This document shows, in pieces, positions 8,810-16,458 of a DNA stretch of 40,300 nt (positions are counted from its first letter, which is position 1; each line of letters opens with the position of its first letter). The position numbers and the translations under genes were made by a program. The notes under the pieces are model-generated. The model ran no database searches. It saw only the letters and a program-made list of their open reading frames with translations, and had not been told where the DNA came from. The DNA comes from Polyangiaceae bacterium. GTDB lineage: Bacteria > Myxococcota_A > Polyangia > Nannocystales > Nannocystaceae. Where the stretch lies: NCBI GenBank assembly GCA_026989935.1, contig JALSIN010000441.1, positions 1-40,300 on the forward strand. Direction: 5' to 3'.

Positions 8810-10503
8810 GGAGGGGCGAGGTCCAGGGGCCGGGGGTGTCCGTCCACGCCGGCCGGAACCGGCACGGCGAACCGCGCCGCGAGCGAGGGAGCGAGATCCA
8901 CCGTCTCGAACCGCCCGCCCGCGCGGCCGGGCGGGACCGTCGGGTCCAGCACGGCGATGGGCACCTGCCGGTCCCAGGGGTACGGGGTGCCGTGGGTCGT
9001 GCCCGGGTAGTCGATGACCAGGCTGCCGCGGGCGGGCCGCACGAGCAGGTCGGGTGAGCGCGCGGGGTGGAAACTGCGGGCGAAGGCGGCGCCGAAGGGG
9101 CGGCTCGGGGGCTCGGCGGCGGCCAGCTCGTCCGACGTGAAGACGTCCGCCACGTCCGGCCGCGCCCGCAGGGCCGCCGCCGCCGCCGCGCGCACCCGGG
9201 CCCGCACCGCAGGCGGGGTGTTCGCCGAGAATCCGAAGTAGACGCCGTCTTCGTAGGCCACCTTCGGCCGCGGGATCCCCTCGAAGGCCCCTGCGGGGGC
9301 GAAGCCGGCCTCGAGCGCGCGGCGCACCTGGGCGACCAGTTCGTCCGGGCGGATCCGGCGCCCGCCGGCGCGTTCCGGCAGCGGCGTCACGCCGTGGTCG
9401 CTCGCCAGCACGAGCACGTAGCGGTCCCGCCCCACGTGGGCGTCGAGGGCGTCGAGCAGCCGCCCGAGGTCCGCGTCCAGGCGGTCGTAGGTATCGACGA
9501 TCTCCCGGCTGTCGGGCCCGAACCGGTGTCCCACGTAGTCCGTAGACGAAAACGCCACGCACAAAAGGTCCGGCACGTCGTCGCGCCCCAGGGGACCTTC
9601 GGCGATCACGGCCACGGCCAGATCCGCCACGAGGGTGTTGCCGAAGGGCGTGGCGCGGATCGCCGCCTCGACCGTTTCGTCCCAGCGCAGCAGATCGGCC
9701 GTGCGGTGTGGGAAGGTCACGTGCACGCCGTCGGCCTCCGCCTCGACACGGTCCGGCACCGGGTCGTCGGCGCCGCCGCGGGCCACGTCCCACGCCTCGC
9801 CCAGCAACGCGCGGGCGCGCCGGGCCACGTCCACGGCGGACACGAAGGCCGGGAGGGTGTCGGCGTACCAGGTGGAGGTGACCCACCGGCCGGCGTCCCG
9901 GTCGAGCCAGACGGCCAGGTCGGGGTGTTGGCCGCCCAGGGCGATGACGGCCCGATCCTTCAGTCCCAACGACACCGTGTGTGCCCGCGGGTCGGCGGCC
10001 TCCCACCAGTCCGCAAGCCCCGGGCGCAACAGGTGCACGGCCGACCGCGGCCCCGCGTCCGGAGCGCCGACGGGCGCGGCATCCGGGTCCGCCACGGCGT
10101 CCACGGACCGCCAGTGTTCGCGGTCCCACCAGTGGTTGGCGACGAGGCCGTGGTGGGCCGGGTCCGTGCCGGTGGCGAGGGTCCCGTGGCCGGCCGCCGT
10201 GAACGTCCCGGCGTGCCGGTGCCATCCCTCCAGGGTGGAGGCCCCCTGCGAGAAGATCCGCGCGAGACCGTCGCGCCAGCGGGCCCGGTCGCGCTCGACG
10301 ATCCGCGCCGGCATCTGGTCCACCACCACCAGAACCAACAGCCGCGGCGGCATCCGGCGCGGGGTGTCCGCCCCGGACGTGGGCGGCGCCTTCGGCCGGT
10401 CCTCCGGGTGACACGAAAGCGCCGCCAAGAGCGCCCCGACGCCCGCCAGCCGCCCCACCACCCGCGCCATCCGGGGCAGGGCGCGGGTGGAGCGGCGGGG
10501 CAT
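8806..10503 (-). CDS. PafA-type alkaline phosphatase lipoprotein
   Basis: 565 residues of the alkaline phosphatase superfamily, type I phosphodiesterase/PafA branch. The signal peptide ends in AALSC, giving lipidated Cys31. Metal and catalytic residues are visible: Asp62 (VVVDQMP), probable nucleophile Thr102 in TFTAAGHGT, Asn123 in VANHWWDR, and the pair Lys182/Arg184 in LGLKDRAVI, which in PafA marks phosphate-monoester specificity. Later ligands appear in DYVGHRFGP, LASDHGV and TTHGTPYPWDR. The likely role is periplasmic release of phosphate from organic esters. The start at 10503 is supported by TAGCTT ending 6 nt upstream, which would make a leaderless mRNA; ATG at 10470 (MARVV) is an alternative. 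It converges on clpA, with a 4-bp overlap of stop codons. Confidence 0.88.
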   Translation of the reverse strand: MPRRSTRALPRMARVVGRLAGVGALLAALSCHPEDRPKAPPTSGADTPRRMPPRLLVLVVVDQMPARIVERDRARWRDGLARIFSQGASTLEGWHRHAGTFTAAGHGTLATGTDPAHHGLVANHWWDREHWRSVDAVADPDAAPVGAPDAGPRSAVHLLRPGLADWWEAADPRAHTVSLGLKDRAVIALGGQHPDLAVWLDRDAGRWVTSTWYADTLPAFVSAVDVARRARALLGEAWDVARGGADDPVPDRVEAEADGVHVTFPHRTADLLRWDETVEAAIRATPFGNTLVADLAVAVIAEGPLGRDDVPDLLCVAFSSTDYVGHRFGPDSREIVDTYDRLDADLGRLLDALDAHVGRDRYVLVLASDHGVTPLPERAGGRRIRPDELVAQVRRALEAGFAPAGAFEGIPRPKVAYEDGVYFGFSANTPPAVRARVRAAAAAALRARPDVADVFTSDELAAAEPPSRPFGAAFARSFHPARSPDLLVRPARGSLVIDYPGTTHGTPYPWDRQVPIAVLDPTVPPGRAGGRFETVDLAPSLAARFAVPVPAGVDGHPRPLDLAPP

Positions 10504-10540
10504 CGGCCGAAGCTATGGCCGATGCGCGACCGATCCGCAA
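10501..10540 (-). promoter_or_regulatory. Promoter with an 8-bp palindrome over the phosphatase start
   Basis: On the minus strand a TTGCGG hexamer (10540-10535) and TAGCTT (10515-10510) are 19 bp apart. The arms CATCGGCC (10501-10508) and GGCCGATG (10517-10524), in plus-strand terms, form a perfect inverted repeat that encloses the -10 hexamer and includes the start codon. This could be a repressor operator or a start-sequestering hairpin. Confidence 0.4.
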
Positions 10541-10566
10541 GGGCCCGCGGCCCGGCGCCGGCCGGG

Positions 10567-12177
10567 CTATGCGGTGCGGGCGGCGCGGCCCGTCTTCGCC
10601 AGGAAGTCGTCGTAGGGGCCCGGGAAGAAGTCGAACCCCGCCTCGCCGCGCAGCTCCAGGATGCAGGTCGCCACCTCGCCGATGAGCGCCTGATCGTGGC
10701 TTACGAGCACGAGCGTGCCGGGAAACTGCACGAGCGCCTCGGTCAGCGCGCGGATCGACTCGAGATCCAGGTGGTTCGTGGGCTCGTCGAGGACGAGCAG
10801 GTTCGGGCCGAGCAGGGTCAGCTTCGACAGCAAAAGGCGCACCGTCTCGCCGCCCGACAGCACCTTCACCGGCTTTTCGGCCTCCTGGGACGGGAACAAC
10901 ATGCGCCCGAGCAGACCGCGGACCTCCTGCACGGTCACCTTGTCGTCCCACTGGTGCAGCCACTCGTGGGCGTTCTTGTCGAGGTCGTCCCCGAGCCCCT
11001 CCGCGTGGATCTGCGGCATGTACCCGACGCTGACCTCGTGCCCGAGCCGCACCGCGCCCCTGTCCGGCTCGAGCTCCCCTGCGACGATCTTGCACAGGGT
11101 GGACTTGCCGATCCCGTTCGGCCCCACCACGGCCATCTTGTCCCCCCGCGTGAGCGTGAAGGACACGTTCGACAGCACGGTCTGGTCGTCGAAGGACTTC
11201 GACAGGTTCTTCGCTTCGAGCACGAGCCGACCGCTTTGGGTGCGCGGCTCGAAGCGGATGAACGGGCGCTGGATGTTCGAGCGCTTGAGCTCGGCCAGCT
11301 CGATCTTCTCGAGCTGGCGCCGCCTGGACTGGGCCTGGCTCGCCTTCTTGGCGTTGGCCCCGAAGCGGCGGATGAAGTCCTGTAGCTGGGCGATCTTCTT
11401 TTGCTTGGCCGCGTTTTGCCGCTCCACCTGGGCCCGGTACTGCACCTTCTGCCGCAGCATGTCGTCGTAAGCCCCCGGGTAGACGATGATGTTCTCGTAG
11501 TCCACGTCGGCGGTGTCCGTGCAGACGGTGTTCAGGAAGTGCCGGTCGTGGCTGATCACCACGAGCACGCCGCCGAAGCGCTCCAGGAAACCCTCGAGCC
11601 AGCGGATCGAGTCGATGTCCAGGTCGTTCGTGGGCTCGTCGAGCAACAGGATGTCGGGGTTGCCGAACAGGGCCTGCGCCAACAGCACGCGCACGCGCAG
11701 CCCCGGATCGAGCGCGCGCATGGGGCGCTCGTGCAGGGCCTTGGGGATCCCCAGCCCTTCGAGGATCTGCTCGGCCTCCGGCTCGGCGTCGTAGCCGTTC
11801 TCCTCGGCGATGACGACCTCCAGCTCGCCCAGGCGCATCCCGGTGGCGTCGTCCATCGCCCCGGAGGCGAGGAGCTCTTCCTTCTCGACGAGCGCGTCGT
11901 ACAATCGGCGATTGCCCATGATCACCACGTCGCGCACGCGGTCGTCGGCGTAGCGGTCGTGGTCCTGGTGCAGCACGCTCATCCGCGCCGTGGGCGGGTA
12001 GGTGACCTGGCCGGTGTCCGGCTCGATCTCCCCGGCGAGGATCTTCATGAAGGTGGACTTGCCCGCACCGTTGGCGCCCGTAAGGCCGTACCGCCGCCCC
12101 GCGTCGAACGTGGTGGTGACGTTTTCGAACAGGGTCCTTCCCCCGTACGACTTGCTGACTTCTTGAACGGTGAGCAT
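10567..12177 (-). CDS. ybiT: ABC-F family ATPase, YbiT-type
   Basis: 536 residues, two ABC domains in one chain and no membrane segment. ABC-F proteins act on the ribosome, where the interdomain linker reaches the peptidyl-tRNA. Domain 1 has Walker A GANGAGKS at 34-41 and Walker B ILLLDEPTNDLD; its signature is the degenerate LDPGLRVRV, which corresponds to the atypical VAPGWKLRV of YbiT and separates this gene from EttA and Uup. The charged linker includes a QKKIAQLQDFIRRFGANAKK stretch. Domain 2 has GPNGIGKST, a standard LSGGETVR signature and VLDEPTNHLD. The start at 12177 has a strong GGGAGG ribosome binding site 6 nt upstream. It stands alone, transcribed away from the TIMP-like gene. 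A target-protection (antibiotic) role is possible, but the YbiT likeness favours housekeeping. Confidence 0.92.
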   Translation of the reverse strand: MLTVQEVSKSYGGRTLFENVTTTFDAGRRYGLTGANGAGKSTFMKILAGEIEPDTGQVTYPPTARMSVLHQDHDRYADDRVRDVVIMGNRRLYDALVEKEELLASGAMDDATGMRLGELEVVIAEENGYDAEPEAEQILEGLGIPKALHERPMRALDPGLRVRVLLAQALFGNPDILLLDEPTNDLDIDSIRWLEGFLERFGGVLVVISHDRHFLNTVCTDTADVDYENIIVYPGAYDDMLRQKVQYRAQVERQNAAKQKKIAQLQDFIRRFGANAKKASQAQSRRRQLEKIELAELKRSNIQRPFIRFEPRTQSGRLVLEAKNLSKSFDDQTVLSNVSFTLTRGDKMAVVGPNGIGKSTLCKIVAGELEPDRGAVRLGHEVSVGYMPQIHAEGLGDDLDKNAHEWLHQWDDKVTVQEVRGLLGRMLFPSQEAEKPVKVLSGGETVRLLLSKLTLLGPNLLVLDEPTNHLDLESIRALTEALVQFPGTLVLVSHDQALIGEVATCILELRGEAGFDFFPGPYDDFLAKTGRAARTA

Positions 12178-12300
12178 GGCAATCCTCCCGGGGGCCTGGG
12201 TGCGCGTTCTTCGCATCCCGAGCGCGCCCGTGCACCTTGTAGGGCAACCCGGCCCGATGCGCCACCGCGCGCCCGTGTGCGGCGCCCGGGCCGCGGCTGA

Positions 12301-12306
12301 TAGGCT
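12301..12306 (+). promoter_or_regulatory. -10 element next to a start codon
   Basis: TAGGCT at 12301-12306 ends 6 nt before the ATG at 12313, so the predicted start of transcription falls on the start codon. I find no good -35 hexamer at the right distance. Confidence 0.35.
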
Positions 12307-12312
12307 CGTTCC

Positions 12313-12963
12313 ATGCGCTCGTCCCCCCTCCTCGCCGCGGCGATCGCCGCCGCCGTGTTCGCCCTGCCCGCCCCGCGCGCTCGCTCCTGCTCCTGCCTGC
12401 CGCCACCGCCGCCGCCGCGCGCCCTCGAGCAGGCCGACGCCGTGTTCGAGGGGCGGATGTTCGCGCAGGCCCCCGCCGGCAACCAGCAGATCCGCTTCGA
12501 GTTCGAGGTGCGCCGGGTGTGGAAGGGCGAGGTGCCGGAGAAGGTGGCCGTGCTCAGCCACGAGCACTCCGCTACGTGCGGGCGACGCTACGAGACGGGG
12601 GTCACCTACCTCGTATACGCCCGCCGACGGGACGGCGCGCTGCATGACGGCCTGTGCAGCCGCACCCGCACGATCGACAAGGCGGACGAGGATCTCGCGG
12701 CCCTCGGGGAAGGCCGCGCGCCGAAGGCCGGGGGATCGGACGCCGCGAGCGGGGGCGCGCCGGTCGAGGAGCCGCCGCGCGTGGTCCCCGAGCCCGCCCC
12801 GGCGGGCGACGACGCCCGGCCGACGCCGCCGGCGCGCGTGTCCGACGAGCCGCCGCCGGCCGACGCCTCGCCGCGGGGCTGCCGCGTGGGATCGCCGCGC
12901 CCCCGCCCGGCCACCGTCCTCGCGGGGCTTGCGTTGCTCGGCCTGCGGCGTCGCCGTCGTTGA
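12313..12963 (+). CDS. TIMP/netrin-like secreted protein with a MYXO-CTERM-like tail
   Basis: 216 residues. After a signal peptide of about 25 residues the mature protein begins with CSC (Cys26, Cys28) followed by a proline run, as in TIMP/NTR-type domains, where the N-terminal Cys-x-Cys forms disulfides. The conserved continuation ALEQADAVFEGRM, FEFEVRRVWKG and CGRRYETGVTYLVYA fits that OB-like fold. Residues about 130-185 are a Pro/Ala-rich spacer. The C-terminus has a Cys, a hydrophobic Ala/Leu/Gly helix and a run of Arg, like the MYXO-CTERM sorting signal that anchors proteins for surface display in myxobacteria. Whether it inhibits a protease is unknown; the fold name does not prove it. 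The start codon lies at the predicted transcription start. Confidence 0.8.
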   Translation: MRSSPLLAAAIAAAVFALPAPRARSCSCLPPPPPPRALEQADAVFEGRMFAQAPAGNQQIRFEFEVRRVWKGEVPEKVAVLSHEHSATCGRRYETGVTYLVYARRRDGALHDGLCSRTRTIDKADEDLAALGEGRAPKAGGSDAASGGAPVEEPPRVVPEPAPAGDDARPTPPARVSDEPPPADASPRGCRVGSPRPRPATVLAGLALLGLRRRRR

Positions 12964-12972
12964 ACGCCCCAG

Positions 12973-14736
12973 TCACCCGAACACGTCCCACTCGTAGCCG
13001 CCGCGCGCCATGGCGTGGTCGGCGAGCGCCTTGAGGGGCTCGTCTTCGTTCTCGTCCACGTCCGCGAAGTTGCGCGCGATCCGTCGCTGCGCCGCACCGG
13101 CGAAGACCTCGAGGATCGCAAGGTCCTGGCGCGAGGCCGCCTCGCCGCGGCTGCGGATCCGCCCGTCCACCCGCGCCAGGATCGCGGCCAGCACGAACAG
13201 GTCGATCATGATGTCCGCCAGCCGCCGCGTGGCAAGCTGCTTCTCCACGATGTTGCGGCCGTGCTTGCGCAGGAGGCGATCGACCACCTGCGCCAGGATC
13301 CGGACGTCGCCCTCGAACTGCGAGGCGACGCGGTCGAGGCGGGGGTGGAGCTGGGTAAAGCGCGACCGTCCCGCGCCGGTGGCCAGCGACACGTGCTTGC
13401 GCGCGTACTCCGACAGGACGCCGAAGCCCTTGATCGGGTGCAAGAACACGTCCTGCAGCGAGGCAGCGAGCTCCTCGAGCTGGGTCCCCACGTCGTTCAT
13501 GGCGTTCAAGGCGATGAACAGGCGCAGGATCTCGTTCGTGCCCTCGAAGATCCGGTTGATCCGGCTGTCGCGCAGGAACCGCTCGTAGGGATAGTCGCGC
13601 ATGTAGCCGTTGCCACCGGCCACCTGCAGCGCCTCGTCGGCCGTGCGCCACAGGGCCTCGCTCGCGAACACCTTGCCGATGGCGGCCTCGACGGCGTAGT
13701 CGTCCGAACCGGCGTCCACCCAGCCGGCCACGAGGGTGACGACGGCCTCGGCGGCGTAGCAGTCCACCACCATCTGCCCGATCTTCTGCTTGACGAGGCC
13801 GAACTCACCGATGGCGCGGCCGAACTGGCGGCGCTCCTTGGCCTGCGTCGCCGCCAGGCCGATGAGTCGCTTCATGGCACCGACGGCTCCGCCGCCGAGG
13901 CCGCTGCGGCCGCTGTTCAAGATCTTCATCGCCACCTTGAATCCCCCGTGCAACGGGCCGAGCAGGTTCTCCTTCGGCACCTTCACGTCGTCGAAGAACA
14001 CCGCGTTCGTGTACGAGGCCCGCAGCCCCATCTTGTCCTCGTGCGGGGCGACCGACACACCGGGCATGTCGCGGGTGACGATGAAGGCCGACAGCTTGCC
14101 GCGGCTGTCCTTGGGGCCGGTCTTGGCGAACACCGTGAAGAAGTCGGCGATCTCGCCGTTCGTGATCCACAGCTTGCTGCCATTGAGGCGAAAGTGGTCG
14201 CCCTCGTCCACGGCCACGGTCTTGATCGAAGCCGCGTCGGAGCCGGCCTCGGGTTCGGTGAGACAAAAGGCGGCGATCATCTCGCCGGAGGCGAGCTTGG
14301 GGTAATAGGTGCGCCGCTGCGCCTCGGTGCCGAACAGCAGCAGCCCACGCATGCCGATGCTGTTGTGGGCGCCGACGGTCACGGCCACGGAGGCGTCGTG
14401 GCGGGCGATCTGCTGCAAGGTCCGCGAGTAGGCCAGCGAGCCGAACCCGAGGCCGCCGAAGGCTTCGGGCACCACGAGACCGAACAGCCCGAAGGTTCGC
14501 AGCTCGTCGATGAACGAAAGGGGCATCTTCCCCTCGGCATCCCACGCCCGAAAGGCGTCGGCCTTCGGGCCGAGCAGGTCGTCGATGCTGTCGAGGACGG
14601 CCTTCAAGGTCTCGGCGGTCTCGCCGCCGATCCGGGGAAACGGCAACAGGAGATCCTCCTCGACGATCCCCAGACACAACGAACGCATGAAGCTGCGGTT
14701 TCGGTCGGTGGGCACGGACGCGGAGGGTAGCCCCAT
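12973..14736 (-). CDS. Acyl-CoA dehydrogenase, long form with C-terminal extension
   Basis: 587 residues, about 200 longer than medium-chain enzymes and comparable to VLCAD/ACAD9-type proteins with an extra helical domain. It oxidises acyl-CoA to the trans-2-enoyl form with FAD. Residues about 45-410 are the catalytic core: LTEPEAGSDAAS and LWITNGEIADFF bind substrate and flavin, QVAGGNGYMRDYPYERFLRD is the FAD-binding signature, and Glu398 in IFEGTNEI is the expected catalytic base. Residues about 420-587 form a helical extension resembling those that mediate membrane or dimer contact. The N-terminal TDRNRSFMRSLCLG is typical of bacterial long forms. ATG at 14736 was chosen; GTG at 14715 follows TACCCT by 8 nt and could be a leaderless start. 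The redox partner is not in the window. Confidence 0.93.
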   Translation of the reverse strand: MGLPSASVPTDRNRSFMRSLCLGIVEEDLLLPFPRIGGETAETLKAVLDSIDDLLGPKADAFRAWDAEGKMPLSFIDELRTFGLFGLVVPEAFGGLGFGSLAYSRTLQQIARHDASVAVTVGAHNSIGMRGLLLFGTEAQRRTYYPKLASGEMIAAFCLTEPEAGSDAASIKTVAVDEGDHFRLNGSKLWITNGEIADFFTVFAKTGPKDSRGKLSAFIVTRDMPGVSVAPHEDKMGLRASYTNAVFFDDVKVPKENLLGPLHGGFKVAMKILNSGRSGLGGGAVGAMKRLIGLAATQAKERRQFGRAIGEFGLVKQKIGQMVVDCYAAEAVVTLVAGWVDAGSDDYAVEAAIGKVFASEALWRTADEALQVAGGNGYMRDYPYERFLRDSRINRIFEGTNEILRLFIALNAMNDVGTQLEELAASLQDVFLHPIKGFGVLSEYARKHVSLATGAGRSRFTQLHPRLDRVASQFEGDVRILAQVVDRLLRKHGRNIVEKQLATRRLADIMIDLFVLAAILARVDGRIRSRGEAASRQDLAILEVFAGAAQRRIARNFADVDENEDEPLKALADHAMARGGYEWDVFG

Positions 14737-14838
14737 TCCGTCGCGTGCGTCGCGCCGGGAGGACGGCACGCCGCGCGCGGGCGCGGCACCCGTGCACACC
14801 AAGGCCACACCGTCGGGCTGCTAGACTCCGCCTCGCCC

Positions 14839-16290
14839 GTGTGGACCCCGCCGGAGAAGATCCGCCACGCCCCGCCGCCGGGGGACTGGCCCACGGCCGA
14901 GGAGGCCGCGCGGTCGCGCCTGTTCTCCCCCATCGACGTGGGCCCCGTGCGCCTTCGGGAGCGGACCTGGGTGCCGGCCATGGTGCCGTGGCGCGCGAGC
15001 GAGGACGGCTTCGTCACCGAGCCGGTGCTGGCCTGGTACGAGCGCTTCGCACAGGGGCAGCCCGGCGCGATCGTGGTGGAGGCCACGGGGATCCGCGACG
15101 TGCCGTCGGGGCCGCTGCTGCGGATCGGCGACGATCGCTTCGTTGCGGGCCTGGCCACCCTCGTCGAGCGCGTGCGCCGGGCCAGCGGCGGGCGGACGCG
15201 CCTTTTCATCCAGCTCATCGACTTCCTGCGGATCCGCCGGCGGCCGCCGCGCGAGCGCTTCCTGCGCGCGTTCTTGCGGATCACCGAGGGCCACCGCGCG
15301 GCGACGGGGGCCGCGGACGACGAGGCCGTGCGCGAGGCGCTCGTGGCCATGGACGACGACCGCCTGCGCGCGGTCCTGTCGCCGCGCGAGTGGGAAGCTC
15401 TGACGATGGGGGCGCGCGAGCGCGTGACCGACACGGACCTGCCCCACGTCCGCGACCTGCCCCGGGTGCTGCCCGGGCTGTTCGCCGACGCCGCGCGCCG
15501 GGCGAAGGCCGCGGGTTTCGACGGCGTGGAACTGCACTACGCCCACGCCTACACGATGGCCTCGTTCCTTTCGCCCACGAACACCCGCACGGACGGCTAC
15601 GGGACGACCCTCGAAGGACGCCTTCGCCTGCCGGTCGAGGTGTTCGAGGCGGTCCGCGCCGAGGTCGGGCGCGATTACGCCGTGGGGTGCCGGTTCCTCG
15701 CCGAGGAGTGCATCGACGGCGGGGGTACCGTGGAGGACGCCGTCGCCCACGCCCGGGCCTTCGCCGCCGCCGGCATGGACTTCCTGTCCCTGTCGCGTGG
15801 CGGCAAGTTCGACGACGCGAAGCAGCCCAAGGTGGGTGAGGCGGCCTACCCCTACACGGGTCGCTCGGGCTACGAGTGCATGCCCACGGTGCGGTCGGAC
15901 GCCCGCGGTCCCTTCGGCCGGGCCGTGCCGGCCGCGCGCCGGATCCGAGCGGCCGTCCGCGCGGCCGGCTTCGACACGCCGATCGTCGTCGCCGGGGGGA
16001 TCTGCGCCTTCTCGCAGGCCGAGGCGATCCTGGCCCGCGGCGAGGCCGACATCGTCGGCGCCGCCCGCCAGAGCCTCGCCGACCCCGACTGGTTCCGGAA
16101 GATGCGCCTCGGCCTCGGCGCGCAGATCCGCCGCTGCCGCTACACGAACTACTGCGAGGCCCTCGACCAGAAGCACAAGCCCGTCACCTGCCAACTGTGG
16201 GACCGGATCGACGTGGAGGCCTGTGCCCTGCGCAGCCCCGACGGCCGCCGCCGCCTGGTCGCCCCTCCCTGGTCGCCGCCCGCCCCCTGA
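14839..16290 (+). CDS. Old Yellow Enzyme family NADH:flavin oxidoreductase
   Basis: 483 residues, larger than the usual OYE of about 360. A TIM-barrel FMN enzyme that reduces activated C=C bonds is expected. Landmarks are VPAMVPWRASEDGFVT near the N-terminus, Gln125 in FIQL, the anion-binding His pair His233/His236 in ELHYAHAYTMASFLSPTNTR and the final FMN phosphate-binding strands around VVAGGICAFSQAEAILARGEADIVGAAR. About 70 extra residues (128-200) are inserted between strands, with charged helices. The C-terminus has CRYTNYC and CQLWDR, reminiscent of, but not equal to, the four-Cys iron-sulfur motif of 2,4-dienoyl-CoA reductase. The start is GTG at 14839, with TAGACT at 14822-14827 just upstream. 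It is divergent from the acyl-CoA dehydrogenase, so a shared role in acyl or terpenoid catabolism is possible. Confidence 0.9.
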   Translation: MWTPPEKIRHAPPPGDWPTAEEAARSRLFSPIDVGPVRLRERTWVPAMVPWRASEDGFVTEPVLAWYERFAQGQPGAIVVEATGIRDVPSGPLLRIGDDRFVAGLATLVERVRRASGGRTRLFIQLIDFLRIRRRPPRERFLRAFLRITEGHRAATGAADDEAVREALVAMDDDRLRAVLSPREWEALTMGARERVTDTDLPHVRDLPRVLPGLFADAARRAKAAGFDGVELHYAHAYTMASFLSPTNTRTDGYGTTLEGRLRLPVEVFEAVRAEVGRDYAVGCRFLAEECIDGGGTVEDAVAHARAFAAAGMDFLSLSRGGKFDDAKQPKVGEAAYPYTGRSGYECMPTVRSDARGPFGRAVPAARRIRAAVRAAGFDTPIVVAGGICAFSQAEAILARGEADIVGAARQSLADPDWFRKMRLGLGAQIRRCRYTNYCEALDQKHKPVTCQLWDRIDVEACALRSPDGRRRLVAPPWSPPAP

Positions 16291-16458
16291 CCCCGCAACG
16301 CCGCAAGGGCCCGCGGGCCCCCGTTCGGGGCCGCCGCCGGCGCCCCGTCACCGCCGGTGCCCCGCGACGCCCGCAACGCCGGCGTCCCCCGTCGGAAGGC
16401 CCACCAAACGACGCGGGACGGTTGCGTGACGCGGCGGAGCCCGGTTGAAAAATGCCTC

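Noticed and set aside
6353-12406. A 2017-residue open frame on the minus strand opposite clpS-clpA
   Set aside because: It is Arg/Gly/Pro-rich, has no recognisable domain and lies antisense to or out of frame with clpS, clpA, the phosphatase and ybiT. High GC third positions remove stop codons.
10538-16321. A shared 16-bp intergenic motif (CCGCAAGGGCCCGCGG) near 10536 and 16310
   Set aside because: GC-rich 16-mers recur by chance in DNA of this composition and two copies do not support a function.
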